In this document: one piece after another, positions 10,477 to 18,754 of the stretch
Numbering within the stretch: position 1 is the first letter of the stretch
How the letters are laid out: each line of letters opens with the position of its first letter
NCBI GenBank assembly: GCA_037102815.1
Contig: BTPP01000001.1
Span: 6,597,001-6,661,000 of the forward strand
Direction of reading: 5' to 3'
DNA: 64,000 nt
Source of the DNA: Neurospora intermedia
Lineage: Eukaryota; Ascomycota; Sordariomycetes; Sordariales; Sordariaceae
Notes under the pieces: model-generated
The model's database searches: none
The model's input: only the letters and a program-made list of their open reading frames with translations
What the model was told of the DNA's origin: nothing
Position numbers and translations under genes: made by a program

Positions 10477-11187
10477 ATGCCTGGACGTGGGGGCCGCCGC
10501 CGCCGCCCTCGGACAGCCCGACGTCATGGCCATTACTACCTACCATTGAAACCAATATGCCAAGCCATCACCAACAGAACCAAAAACTATCACCAACATG
10601 GAAGTTGCAGATTGATTGAAAGTATCCTTCAACAACGCTCAAGACCATGCCCCTCCGAATCCCACCACTTTGGAGCATTGTCCGAGTCAATCGAGCTATG
10701 CAATCGCAATCGCGAACTTCGAAGCACAGAAACGATAACTTTCGCACCCCTCCGAGACCCTGCCAGGAGGATCCGAGGCCGTGTGTGTGTCTCTCACAGC
10801 ACCGATGTAACTCTGCAGCCCTACGACGATGACCTTCCAGAACGAGACACAGTGCCACCATTCTCCGTCGGGGGAACGACGCTTAGCCTCCACATACGCG
10901 GAGTCCTAAACCAGAACAGCCTTCCTTGCATCTTTCTCCCGCTGGGATCATTCCCAAGTAGGCAACTGTGGACATGGCTGACGGGAGGCGTACCGTTCCA
11001 TCGGTTGATTGGGAGCAGGGAGTCCCAAGACAAGCATCGCGCGCACCGGCGTTGGCGTGGCTTCCACTTCCTACTACGAGAAAACCAGGAGTGGACACTG
11101 GCCCCCAGTGTGCCTCTTCCCGACATTTTGGAACTGAGGCTCCAAAAAAGTTTTGACGAACGACAACAACTTGCGCCGTTCGGTTGA
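10477..11187 (+). CDS. Possible unrecognised ORF or gene relic
   Basis: ATG-initiated frame of 236 aa. The first 25 residues are Arg-rich and low-complexity and unlikely to be genuine. The later part (about residues 90-235, e.g. DPARRIRGRVCVSHSTDVTL, GGTTLSLHIRGVL, LPLGSFPSRQLWTWL) has ordinary amino-acid composition, and it vaguely resembles the beta-rich C-terminal halves of fungal accessory proteins such as those attached to HET domains. A frame of similar length (10821-11492) exists on the other strand, so chance is a real alternative. No introns could be fixed. It may be a fragment of an older gene. Confidence 0.25.
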   Translation: MPGRGGRRRRPRTARRHGHYYLPLKPICQAITNRTKNYHQHGSCRLIESILQQRSRPCPSESHHFGALSESIELCNRNRELRSTETITFAPLRDPARRIRGRVCVSHSTDVTLQPYDDDLPERDTVPPFSVGGTTLSLHIRGVLNQNSLPCIFLPLGSFPSRQLWTWLTGGVPFHRLIGSRESQDKHRAHRRWRGFHFLLRENQEWTLAPSVPLPDILELRLQKSFDERQQLAPFG

Positions 11188-11550
11188 GACCGAGGTGGGG
11201 CCGCGATACTGGTGAGCCTAGGAGGCGTAGTCCCTCGATAAACTTCACCGTGCCGCGCTAACTTTATTTTGCCACAGTCATGGGCCCGGTGAGCCCCCAT
11301 TCTGCGCGTCAATGAGGGTCCTAGTGCCAATTTTCCAAATGGTGATGACCTCAGCACCGGGACTCTCCATTGGTGGTCTTTCCGACGGCACGGCGGTTTG
11401 GCAAGCGAATTGGTCGAGACTCGCATCGTGAGGGATGTACGTTCCGGACGGACGGACTTCCAACTACATACCGTCGGGCTTAGCGAGAACAACTAATGGA
11501 CCCCAAGATTCAAGGCGTCAACGTCTGGGAGAGGGATGTGATGTAATACC

Positions 11551-11571
11551 TGTACACATTCGGTGTGTACA
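11551..11571 (+). promoter_or_regulatory. Hairpin upstream of the repeat-peptide gene
   Basis: Perfect 8-bp inverted repeat TGTACACA / TGTGTACA around the 5-nt spacer TTCGG, about 350 bp before the ATG. It could be a palindromic factor-binding site; the role is inference. Confidence 0.35.
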
Positions 11572-11731
11572 TCACAGTGACAGTGCCCTCAGGCAGCGAT
11601 TTGGGGGCTGTTCCCCATCCATCATCAGTCATGCTGCCTGGTTCTTACTGAGCGCAACTGCGATGAGCACTGAGGCTTGGAAATGACACCGAGGGCACGT
11701 CTGGGATGGTGATAGGATATGGATCAAGAGA

Positions 11732-11738
11732 TATAAGA
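11732..11738 (+). promoter_or_regulatory. TATA-like box of the repeat-peptide gene
   Basis: TATAAGA, 165 bp upstream of the ATG at 11903. It is followed by a long AAC/ACA-rich leader, the typical unstructured 5' UTR of strongly expressed fungal genes. Confidence 0.5.
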
Positions 11739-11902
11739 GTCAATGCTGCTGGTCTTTCGAAGAGGTTCTCGACATCATCAACAAACAATCCAAGCAACAC
11801 AAAGACAACAGGAACGGGAACAACAAGTCAACTCCTACCTCAGTCTTTAAGCCCTTCGTCTCTCTTAACAACCGACAACAATATCAGCAAACACTCATCA
11901 CA

Positions 11903-12751
11903 ATGAAGAACATTATCCTCCTCACCGTCTCCCTCCTCGCGGCCTCCACCGCCGCCCTACCTACCCCTTCCCCTTCCACCTCCAATTCTCTTTCTGCCAG
12001 CGACCCCGACTGCGGCCGAAGCGGCTACAACTGCGGAGACCCTGAGCCTTCTGAAACTGCGGTCTTTATCACCGGCAGTGGCCGGAGCGGGTACAACAAG
12101 GCCCGAGACCAACAGGCCGATATCGACAGTGGCCGAAGCGGTTACAACAAGCGCACTCCTTCAGGCCGGAGTGGCTACAACCGAGTTGAGGAAGATGTTG
12201 AGATCTCCGTTACTGCCGATACCGACAGTGGTCGGAGTGGCTATAACAAGCGCACCCCCAGTGGACGAAGCGGATACAACGACAATGGCGGAGAGGATGG
12301 CACTGTCTCCATTGCTAGTGGTCGGAGCGGCTATAACAAGCGCACTCCTTCAGGACGGAGCGGATATAATGACATCGGCGAAGAGGATGGCACCCACAAG
12401 GCCCGCCGCCGCGACCAACAGGCCGATCTCGACAGTGGCCGCAGTGGATACAACAAGCGCGCGGACACCGACAGTGGCCGGAGTGGCTACAACGGCGAAG
12501 AGGACGGCACTGTTTCTGCCACTAGCGGAAGAAGCGGGTACAACAAGCGCACCCCCAGTGGACGCAGTGGATACAATGACATTGGTGAAGAGGACGGCAC
12601 CGTTTCCGCCACCAGCGGACGTAGCGACTACAACAAGGCGCGCGACCAGCAGGCTGATCCCGACAGTGGTCGCAGTGGCTACAACAAGCGCACTCCGGGG
12701 TCTGGAAGGAGCGGGTATAACGAGGTGGAGGATGGTGTTGAGAGCAACTAA
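11903..12751 (+). CDS. Secreted Kex2-processed repeat-peptide precursor (GRSGYN repeats; KEP/RiPP-like)
   Basis: Single exon, 282 aa, ATG in CACAATGAAG context. Residues 1-18 (MKNIILLTVSLLAASTAA) form a clear signal peptide, followed by a Pro/Ser/Thr pro-region. The rest contains 15 copies of a GRSGYN motif, 14 exact and one GRSDYN; the first is preceded by Cys (CGRSGYNC) and the others by Ser. Six copies are followed directly by KR, the Kex2 site; others by acidic spacers such as DIGEEDGTVSAT or by KARDQQAD. Kex2 cleavage would release peptides of about 20-45 residues, mostly starting TPSGRSGYN and ending SGRSGYN. This layout is that of fungal kexin-processed repeat precursors, which include alpha-type pheromones and dikaritin RiPP precursors (UstA type, with Tyr-containing cores). 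The motif matches no peptide I know. No UstYa-like (HxxHC) oxidase is visible in the window, so cyclisation is not supported. Pheromone, toxin-like or surface roles are all open. Confidence 0.9.
   Translation: MKNIILLTVSLLAASTAALPTPSPSTSNSLSASDPDCGRSGYNCGDPEPSETAVFITGSGRSGYNKARDQQADIDSGRSGYNKRTPSGRSGYNRVEEDVEISVTADTDSGRSGYNKRTPSGRSGYNDNGGEDGTVSIASGRSGYNKRTPSGRSGYNDIGEEDGTHKARRRDQQADLDSGRSGYNKRADTDSGRSGYNGEEDGTVSATSGRSGYNKRTPSGRSGYNDIGEEDGTVSATSGRSDYNKARDQQADPDSGRSGYNKRTPGSGRSGYNEVEDGVESN
12014..12721 (+). repeat. 15-copy GRSGYN coding repeat
   Basis: Fifteen 18-nt cores encode GRSGYN (one GRSDYN). They differ strongly at synonymous positions: all six Arg codons (CGA, CGG, CGC, CGT, AGA, AGG) occur at the same motif position, with GGC/GGT/GGA at Gly1, AGC/AGT for Ser and TAC/TAT for Tyr. 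The amino-acid motif is therefore held while the DNA has drifted, which rules out a recent microsatellite. Confidence 0.92.
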
Positions 12752-13047
12752 GTACACTGAGTTGACGGAAGTTGTTGGGTTCGTATGGGCGGCTTTTTGT
12801 CTTTTGGGTATTAGATTCTAAAGGAGTTCAGTGGTGTTGAGAGTGTTTGTCTGATGGTTCAAAGCTGGTATTAAGGAGTTTGTAAGGTGGCGGTTGTGTG
12901 CTTTTTGGATAGTAGTGGTCTTTTTGGGGGTAGAACTTTTAAGCGCCAGACGGGGGCTGTACATATTGCGGGATGTGGGGTTTGGTGGTTTGGAGGTTTG
13001 GCGGTTTGTGTGTTTTCCTTCTGCTATCTACTTACTAGATCATGTCA

Positions 13048-13053
13048 ATAAAT
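13048..13053 (+). terminator. Polyadenylation signal candidate
   Basis: AATAAA about 300 bp after the stop codon of the repeat-peptide gene, following a GT-rich 3' UTR. Confidence 0.4.
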
Positions 13054-14501
13054 CTTGAGAGTCATTTCACGCCTTTGGTCTACTGGTCGAAACTTGACAG
13101 AGTTTAATAGGTGATACTATTTACCAACTTTGATTTGTTTTCCTACTGTTGCGAGGCGCCTCTCGCCCATCGTGCGATGTCGGTGCTACAGCGGCTTCAG
13201 GGGCTTCGGCGCTTTCTACCTGGAGATCCATGTTCGTCCCCACCATCCTGTGGTCTCTCGTCGTGTTAGTGTTAACACATATCAAGGACACTCACCGAAA
13301 TCTGGCTATTGTCCCAATACTCGCTGTTGAAGATTTGTGTTCAGCACCAGTGCATGGTTTTTCTGCGAACCCCGCGTTGTGCACTTGGATGCTCTTACCT
13401 GGAAAGTTTTGCTTTGGGTCTCGCATGTGCATCGCCTTATCGCCAATTTCTCTCTCACCTGCGGAGCCCACCCACATCAAATTGGAAACGACGACTGTCC
13501 CGGCAGTAGTAAGCTGGTAGGGAGGTGTCGGCGCTGAAGTGCCCGATGGAAACCTCCCCTTTCCACAGAAGACCAACACAACAACCAACTTCCCACATAT
13601 CACAATGTCATGACAATGCCATTGATCGTTTTTTTCTACTTTTTTCCTTATTTCTTTCGAATTCTCACTTGTTGGCCTCTCCCTCTTAAATCTGACGCAC
13701 CATCCATGTTCCACAGTGTGTCCTACCTGACGAGTGACGGCCCGGCGGTACCTGCATGCGGCACCAGCACGCGTTAGAACCAGAGAAAGTTCGGACTCTC
13801 GGGGCCCGCCCGGAGTGAGGCGAGGCGATGATGTGAGATCTATATTTCTCTAGCGAATCTCAGCCACTCCTCAATCTTCCGCGGCCGGTCAGCCCCTCAG
13901 CCCTATTTGTGCTTTCAATGGCGCAAAGGGAGTTGAAGGTAGTTGGTGCCTGTAAGTAGCCACCTTGACACCTTGCTTTGCGAGTTTCTCAATTCAAGTC
14001 TTTGCTACCCAAGTCATTGGTATCGCAGACTGCAAAGTCATGTGGTTGAGCTACCTCCGGTAGGCTGACTCTGAGATGAAGACTCGACATGTCCCTGCTA
14101 AGAAATCCGAGCATCAAGCCCGGAGTCGAAACCGGTGTCATGCCTTTAGCTTTTCGGACGTATCGTCGGTGCGTGAAGCCGGCTCGCCACCGAAAAAGAC
14201 AAAAAGCTAAAGACACAGTTTCCCGGTGCGGTTGAGAGTTTTCTCTTACCTGCCGATTTCGGTTTTAAGCAACATGATAATTTTCATCTTGCAGCTTTCC
14301 AGGTCGAGTAATTCATGGCCACTATTCTCCTGTCCATGGCATTGGTGAATGAATCATAGTCTGCTTATTTGAAAGCAGGATTCAAGCGTCATGCACCACC
14401 AGCTGGCCGTAGGCAATGCAGCAAATATTCCGACAGCCAAGATGCCCGCCGAGGCGCGCATATTCGCTGCACATCTGTATGAAATTATTTTCCCTTGACT
14501 T
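13054..14501. other. Intergenic, no supported gene
   Basis: Short overlapping frames only. The 14.3-14.5 kb part is the promoter side of the following F-box gene. Confidence 0.45.
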
Positions 14502-14508
14502 TATAAAA
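14502..14508 (+). promoter_or_regulatory. TATA box of F-box gene 1
   Basis: TATAAAA 133 bp upstream of the main ATG at 14635, followed by a pyrimidine-rich leader. Confidence 0.5.
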
Positions 14509-14621
14509 GACCCAGTCCCCTCTTCGGTCCTCTTCTCCCACTTCTTCATCTTTCTGGGTTACCAAGGGTAGATCAACTACACTAACCTTTCTCAGTTCTC
14601 TCAATTTCTCACCTCATACAC

Positions 14622-14663
14622 ATGGCTGATCACCATGTCTACCACCCATATCGCCCCTACTGA
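14622..14663 (+). promoter_or_regulatory. Overlapping upstream ORF
   Basis: A 13-codon uORF (MADHHVYHPYRPY) starts 13 nt before the main ATG and ends inside the main frame in another phase. If the 5' end of the mRNA includes it, scanning ribosomes must leak past its ATG, which would lower translation of the F-box protein. Confidence 0.4.
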
Positions 14664-16470
14664 CGGAGCTATTGCTGCTTCCGGTTCTCCCACCACAATG
14701 TCTGACTGTGTCGCACCCACTACCCAGCTTGCTGCCACCATCCCCCAGATCGCTGGAAACCTCTCTGACCGCAAAGATCCTCCTTGTTACCCTGCGGGCT
14801 GCTCCCCAATAGAGCGAATGCCGAACGAGATTTTGACGCAGATCTGTGATCTAGTCGTGCCCAATTTGAAGGCGAAACGGACTTTGCTCGACGCAAAGTT
14901 TCCTTCTTTCAGAGATACCGGAATCCGGGCTCTGGCACTCACATCCAAGAGGTTGCAGCCGTTAGTACAGCGGGCAATGTACAACTTCATTGTACTCGGG
15001 GGTAAACGAAAGAGCATTTGGCTTCTAAGGAGTCTACTGCGGTTCCCACGTAATCGGGAGCTTGTACAGCTTCTAGAGGTGCGCCCTCCAGTCAATGTAT
15101 CGATTTACGATGCACCTAAGAAACCGCCATTGGCCGACATTTCCAAGGATCTCTACACCATCTACAGCGACGAAAGATACAACCCACAACTTCCTCCCGA
15201 GCTCTTAAGCGATATCGAAAGGGAATTTGACCCGTTTGCTTCGCCACAGACTGGATGGATTCATTGGTGTGCGGAATACCCACGGGGCGACTTCAACACG
15301 GTCACCCGAGCCATCATCCACCTCTGTCCCAACATACAATCTTTCAAAGTTCAAGTTATGGGCGAGTGGTCTGGTGCCACCTGCTACCATACACTGACTG
15401 ATCCCAGATTTTTGCTAGCTTGGCCGCAGCAGCCCGCGATAGCCTTCAACCATCTACGCACTCTTGATCTGGACGCAGCCTCCATCGCTGATTTCGCCAA
15501 CCGGCATAGTTCTTCTAATATGCGAAACAGAGAGATGTTCAAACGCGATATAAGTTGCCCCCCAACAGTTGAGGACCTGACACTCCGTTACGAGGACGCT
15601 GGCCTTAGCCTAAACTTCGTTCCAACCTATTTTTTCGACTCTGGAAGGGATCGCGACCATAGCCTTCCTTGCCTCGACGACCTCTTTCACTTCCTCATGC
15701 CCTGTTCTGCGTCGCTCAGCAAGCTCCGCCTCCTGGGAGGCTTCGACCACGCCGGTCTTCTGGTGCCCACCTGTGTGTTTACCCACCAAAAGGTGTGCGA
15801 CAATAACTGGAACACCATTCTCCCGCACTTCCAGCAACTTGTCCACCTCGAGTTTGACGGCTACGGCAACCCTTATCCGCCAGACGACAGGAACAGGAAC
15901 ACGTGGCCCGATAACGTATATCGCTACGGCACCGACAGGACCATTACTTGCCTCAGTCAACTCCCTAAACTTCGGTACTTGAAGCTTCCACTAGTGGATC
16001 TACTCCCGCTATCTCCAGGAGCCTTCCCGAATACGGTGCAGGGACTAAGGGAGTTAGTAACAGAAGAATCTCAACGTGATAGAAACCTGGGCTCTCCACT
16101 TGGTCGCCCAGGCTGGAGTCATAATAGTGGCCGTGGCACGAGAAAAGCAATGATTCAGTGCATGGATACATTAGCTGGAACGCTGGATACAGGAAAAGGG
16201 TCCCGATACAACGTCGGGGAAAAGCTACGACAGGCGGCCGGGGGAGGGGAAATTCCGAGTAATTTGGAAAGGGTAGAGTTGTATTACTTTGTAGAGGATA
16301 ACGACAAGGAGAAAGACCCGAGAGAGTGGTGGATGAAGAGTGGCAAGTTCCCCTTTCTGGGTCGGCAAGAAATTGAGGTGCATGAGGCAGATCTGTCGCA
16401 AAAGACCGGATGGTTTCGAACGGAGGAGAAGATGATTACGTGGACGAAGGGACACTGTTACACTTTCTAG
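14635..16470 (+). CDS. F-box/LRR-like protein, family member 1
   Basis: Intronless, 611 aa, ATG in ACCATGTC context. A Ser/Thr-rich N-terminus is followed by an F-box (IERMPNEILTQICDLV, about residues 60-75) and the family segment IRALALTSKRLQPLVQRAMY. Shared family blocks follow: LLRSLLRFPRNRELVQLLEV, SCPPTVEDLTL, LSKLRLLGGFD and NWNTILPHFQQLVHLEFDGY. These blocks recur in the same order in the minus-strand genes at 18.7-28.7 kb. The protein would be a substrate receptor of an SCF ubiquitin ligase, with the leucine-rich part binding the target; this is family inference. It is the longest and most divergent member, and the only one on the plus strand. Codon use is ordinary. The target is unknown. 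Confidence 0.85.
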   Translation: MSTTHIAPTDGAIAASGSPTTMSDCVAPTTQLAATIPQIAGNLSDRKDPPCYPAGCSPIERMPNEILTQICDLVVPNLKAKRTLLDAKFPSFRDTGIRALALTSKRLQPLVQRAMYNFIVLGGKRKSIWLLRSLLRFPRNRELVQLLEVRPPVNVSIYDAPKKPPLADISKDLYTIYSDERYNPQLPPELLSDIEREFDPFASPQTGWIHWCAEYPRGDFNTVTRAIIHLCPNIQSFKVQVMGEWSGATCYHTLTDPRFLLAWPQQPAIAFNHLRTLDLDAASIADFANRHSSSNMRNREMFKRDISCPPTVEDLTLRYEDAGLSLNFVPTYFFDSGRDRDHSLPCLDDLFHFLMPCSASLSKLRLLGGFDHAGLLVPTCVFTHQKVCDNNWNTILPHFQQLVHLEFDGYGNPYPPDDRNRNTWPDNVYRYGTDRTITCLSQLPKLRYLKLPLVDLLPLSPGAFPNTVQGLRELVTEESQRDRNLGSPLGRPGWSHNSGRGTRKAMIQCMDTLAGTLDTGKGSRYNVGEKLRQAAGGGEIPSNLERVELYYFVEDNDKEKDPREWWMKSGKFPFLGRQEIEVHEADLSQKTGWFRTEEKMITWTKGHCYTF

Positions 16471-17047
16471 ATATTGACACACTGTCCGGCAAGCCTGGGT
16501 TTCACATGGGAGCCTGGATATTGGACGTAGGTTACCTCTAGACAAATGACATGAGATTTGGAGAGGATAAATTGGTGTATACGCAGCAGCAACCGTCCTT
16601 ACGCGTCTATTATACTAACAATTCCGTTAGTCACACTTTCGTTGAACGTCATTTCCCTTTCTCCAAAAACGCTTCTGTTTACACTGAGCGCCTCAGTGCT
16701 GCAAGCTTTCTCTAGGCTGATGCGTACTGCGTACAGCATCAGCAGCTGTTCCGTCCCTAGAGCCTTGTCACGATTTAGGCGAGCGGCGCGTTGTGCAGCA
16801 GTCTCGTTGAGTGGGATGGGGAGCGGTTGATAGACATCGATATCGGAGTCACCGCGGCGGCGCTGACGAAGGAGCGGGGTGGACGAGGTTGGTTTTCGTG
16901 AGGGACGGGGTTGGCTGGGGGGTGCACCGGCTGGGCAAGGTTCCTGCTTGGCAGGTACAGCTGGGCGGGATGGTTGTTGGCTTGGGGCACCTGTTGGGCG
17001 AGTTAAGGCTGCTCGGGCGCCTCTCCTTCACAAAGAAATGTCCAACT

Positions 17048-17702
17048 TCAGATGTGACACTTAACAACCCTCCACTTCAGGTCAGTCCTCTCCTCACGAG
17101 TTGCAGGCGGGCTAACTACTATCAAATCGACTCTCCTTAGGCTAGTAGAAAACTCAATACGGACCAAGTCGATGAGCTTTCCATCGTCGCCTGAAGGTAC
17201 AATGAAATCACTACCGCCAAGAGCGACTAAGAGCACCGGCCATAGGAGTCGAAAGGACCGAATAGAGATTGCGCATGAAGCTTGCCATTACAAGGGGCTG
17301 GGGCGGGACGATTCTGATGGGTAGTGGGCGCATATGATCTGTAATGCGAGCCACGAAGTAGCGTACGTAGTGCCTGTTTTTGGGATACAGGATGAGGCTT
17401 CGTGTGAAGCGCATGAGACCGCCGGTGGTCTTAATGACGGCGACTCGGAACAGGGCACGCTGGGCCGGGTAAGCTAAGCTGGCGGAAGTCAGCGCCAGTG
17501 ATCGAAGGTCCTGGTAACTTGGTTGCCAATGATTTGAAGCCGCTGAATCAATGATGTTCTCGATGAACTGGTGGGCTTGCTGGTCAGACGAGAAAATGGC
17601 AATATCACCGCAGAATTCGGCTATTCTCTCAAGCACCCCCTGCGGGAGTTGCTCAAGAGCCGACCATCCCTTCTGGCATGGTAGTTGCTGATTGGGCGTC
17701 AT
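17048..17702 (-). pseudogene. Internally deleted F-box family copy
   Basis: The upstream part (17211-17702, 163 aa from ATG) is a good N-terminal half: LEQLPQGVLERIAEFCGDIA, DLRSLALTSASLAYPAQRAL and YPKNRHYVRYFVARI, closest to the gene at 18755-20158. It stops soon after VLSTPMAGAL. The C-terminal end of the same family then appears in another frame (17048-17236: LIDLVRIEFSTSLRRVDLIV, then a Trp-containing tail). About 250 residues of the middle, including the CPPxxE block, are missing, and the two parts are out of frame. This is an internal deletion, with the junction near 17215-17245. A short N-terminal protein of 163 aa with an F-box could still be made and might act as a dominant competitor; that is speculation. 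Confidence 0.75.
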
Positions 17703-18490
17703 CGGCGAAGGCGACTTTGGTTGGATCTCTGTGCGATATTGGACTATGGACTTCCTGGATGCCGCGCCGCGTGAATTGTTGTAGGCAAGTTCTTGTAAGG
17801 CAGCTGCATGTTAGCTTGAGCAATATCTAAGGTAGACTTTCGAACGTTGAAAACAAAGAAGGAGGAACCAACCATGTCTATATACCGATAGGCACGAAAC
17901 AGACCCAGATTGAGGCTGCGACTGGATGGTCGATCATCGTGTCGGCAAGAGATATCGGACTTTCCAGATCTCTTATTACTTCTATCAAGGACTGATTGGC
18001 AAGTGTCGATGTATCTTGTTGAACTTATCCCACAAATGCGCGTTGTAGAGAGTTGCGTAGTTAATTGCGTTCCTCGATGCACACGAAGGTGAGGTGGTGT
18101 TTTGTTAACAGAAGGATATTGGCGAAGACGGCCCTCGGGTGATTTTAAATAGGGAGAACCAGGTTTACCAACTCGGCCAGTGAAGAGATCCCATCAACCT
18201 GAAATGCTAGTGAAGTGGAATGGGCTGCATACATTGTGCCCGGATGTGAATGGCCTGAAACCCTGACTCTAACTGGCCCGTGCAGGCGGCTGGTGTCAGG
18301 TTGGAAGGTGCAATAGGGCGTATAGACTCTGGTATGTAGTATTTACCTAACTGTGGGTCATGGTAGTAAACCGTTAGTTATCCTAACTAACCAACTAACA
18401 CTTTTACCGACAACCACGAACTAAGTGTAGTATCCTAAAACGAGTAGTACAATATAGATATAATATTAGTCCACTATCTCTCTCGACGGG

Positions 18491-18532
18491 GCACGGGCCA
18501 CAAGCCCGACGCGTCAGGCTTGTGGCCCGTGC
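18491..18532. repeat. Perfect 16-bp inverted repeat
   Basis: GCACGGGCCACAAGCC (18491-18506) and its exact reverse complement (18517-18532) around a 10-nt GC-rich loop. It sits in an AT-rich stretch between the deleted copy and F-box gene 2. It could be a DNA cruciform, the end of a small element, or a transcript hairpin. Confidence 0.8.
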
Positions 18533-18754
18533 ACCTAAGTAGGTAGGTACCAACGAAGCTAGAAGTAAAGAGGTCTTACAAACAATCTTACGTCCCTACA
18601 ACCGGCAACTCCATTTCCCCCCTTGCGGAACATAAACTCTCTTCGTAGCTTAGACTTAACCTATCTGTTTATTATCTCAGACTCTCGATGAATCTCACTC
18701 GACAAATACTCTGTCTACATTATCCTTAAACATCACCGACCGCTCTGCCAGGTA

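Noticed and set aside
10821-11492. 223-codon minus-strand ORF
   Set aside because: Lies opposite another long frame, Arg/Ser/Pro-rich, no recognisable content.
12078-12821. 247-codon frame overlapping the repeat-peptide gene (+), and a 135-codon antisense frame
   Set aside because: Both are by-products of the repetitive coding sequence; only the GRSGYN frame has a signal peptide and codon scatter consistent with selection.
9116-14634. UstYa/DUF3328-type oxidase next to the repeat-peptide gene
   Set aside because: No HxxHC pair found in the frames inspected around it, so a dikaritin-type cluster is not claimed.
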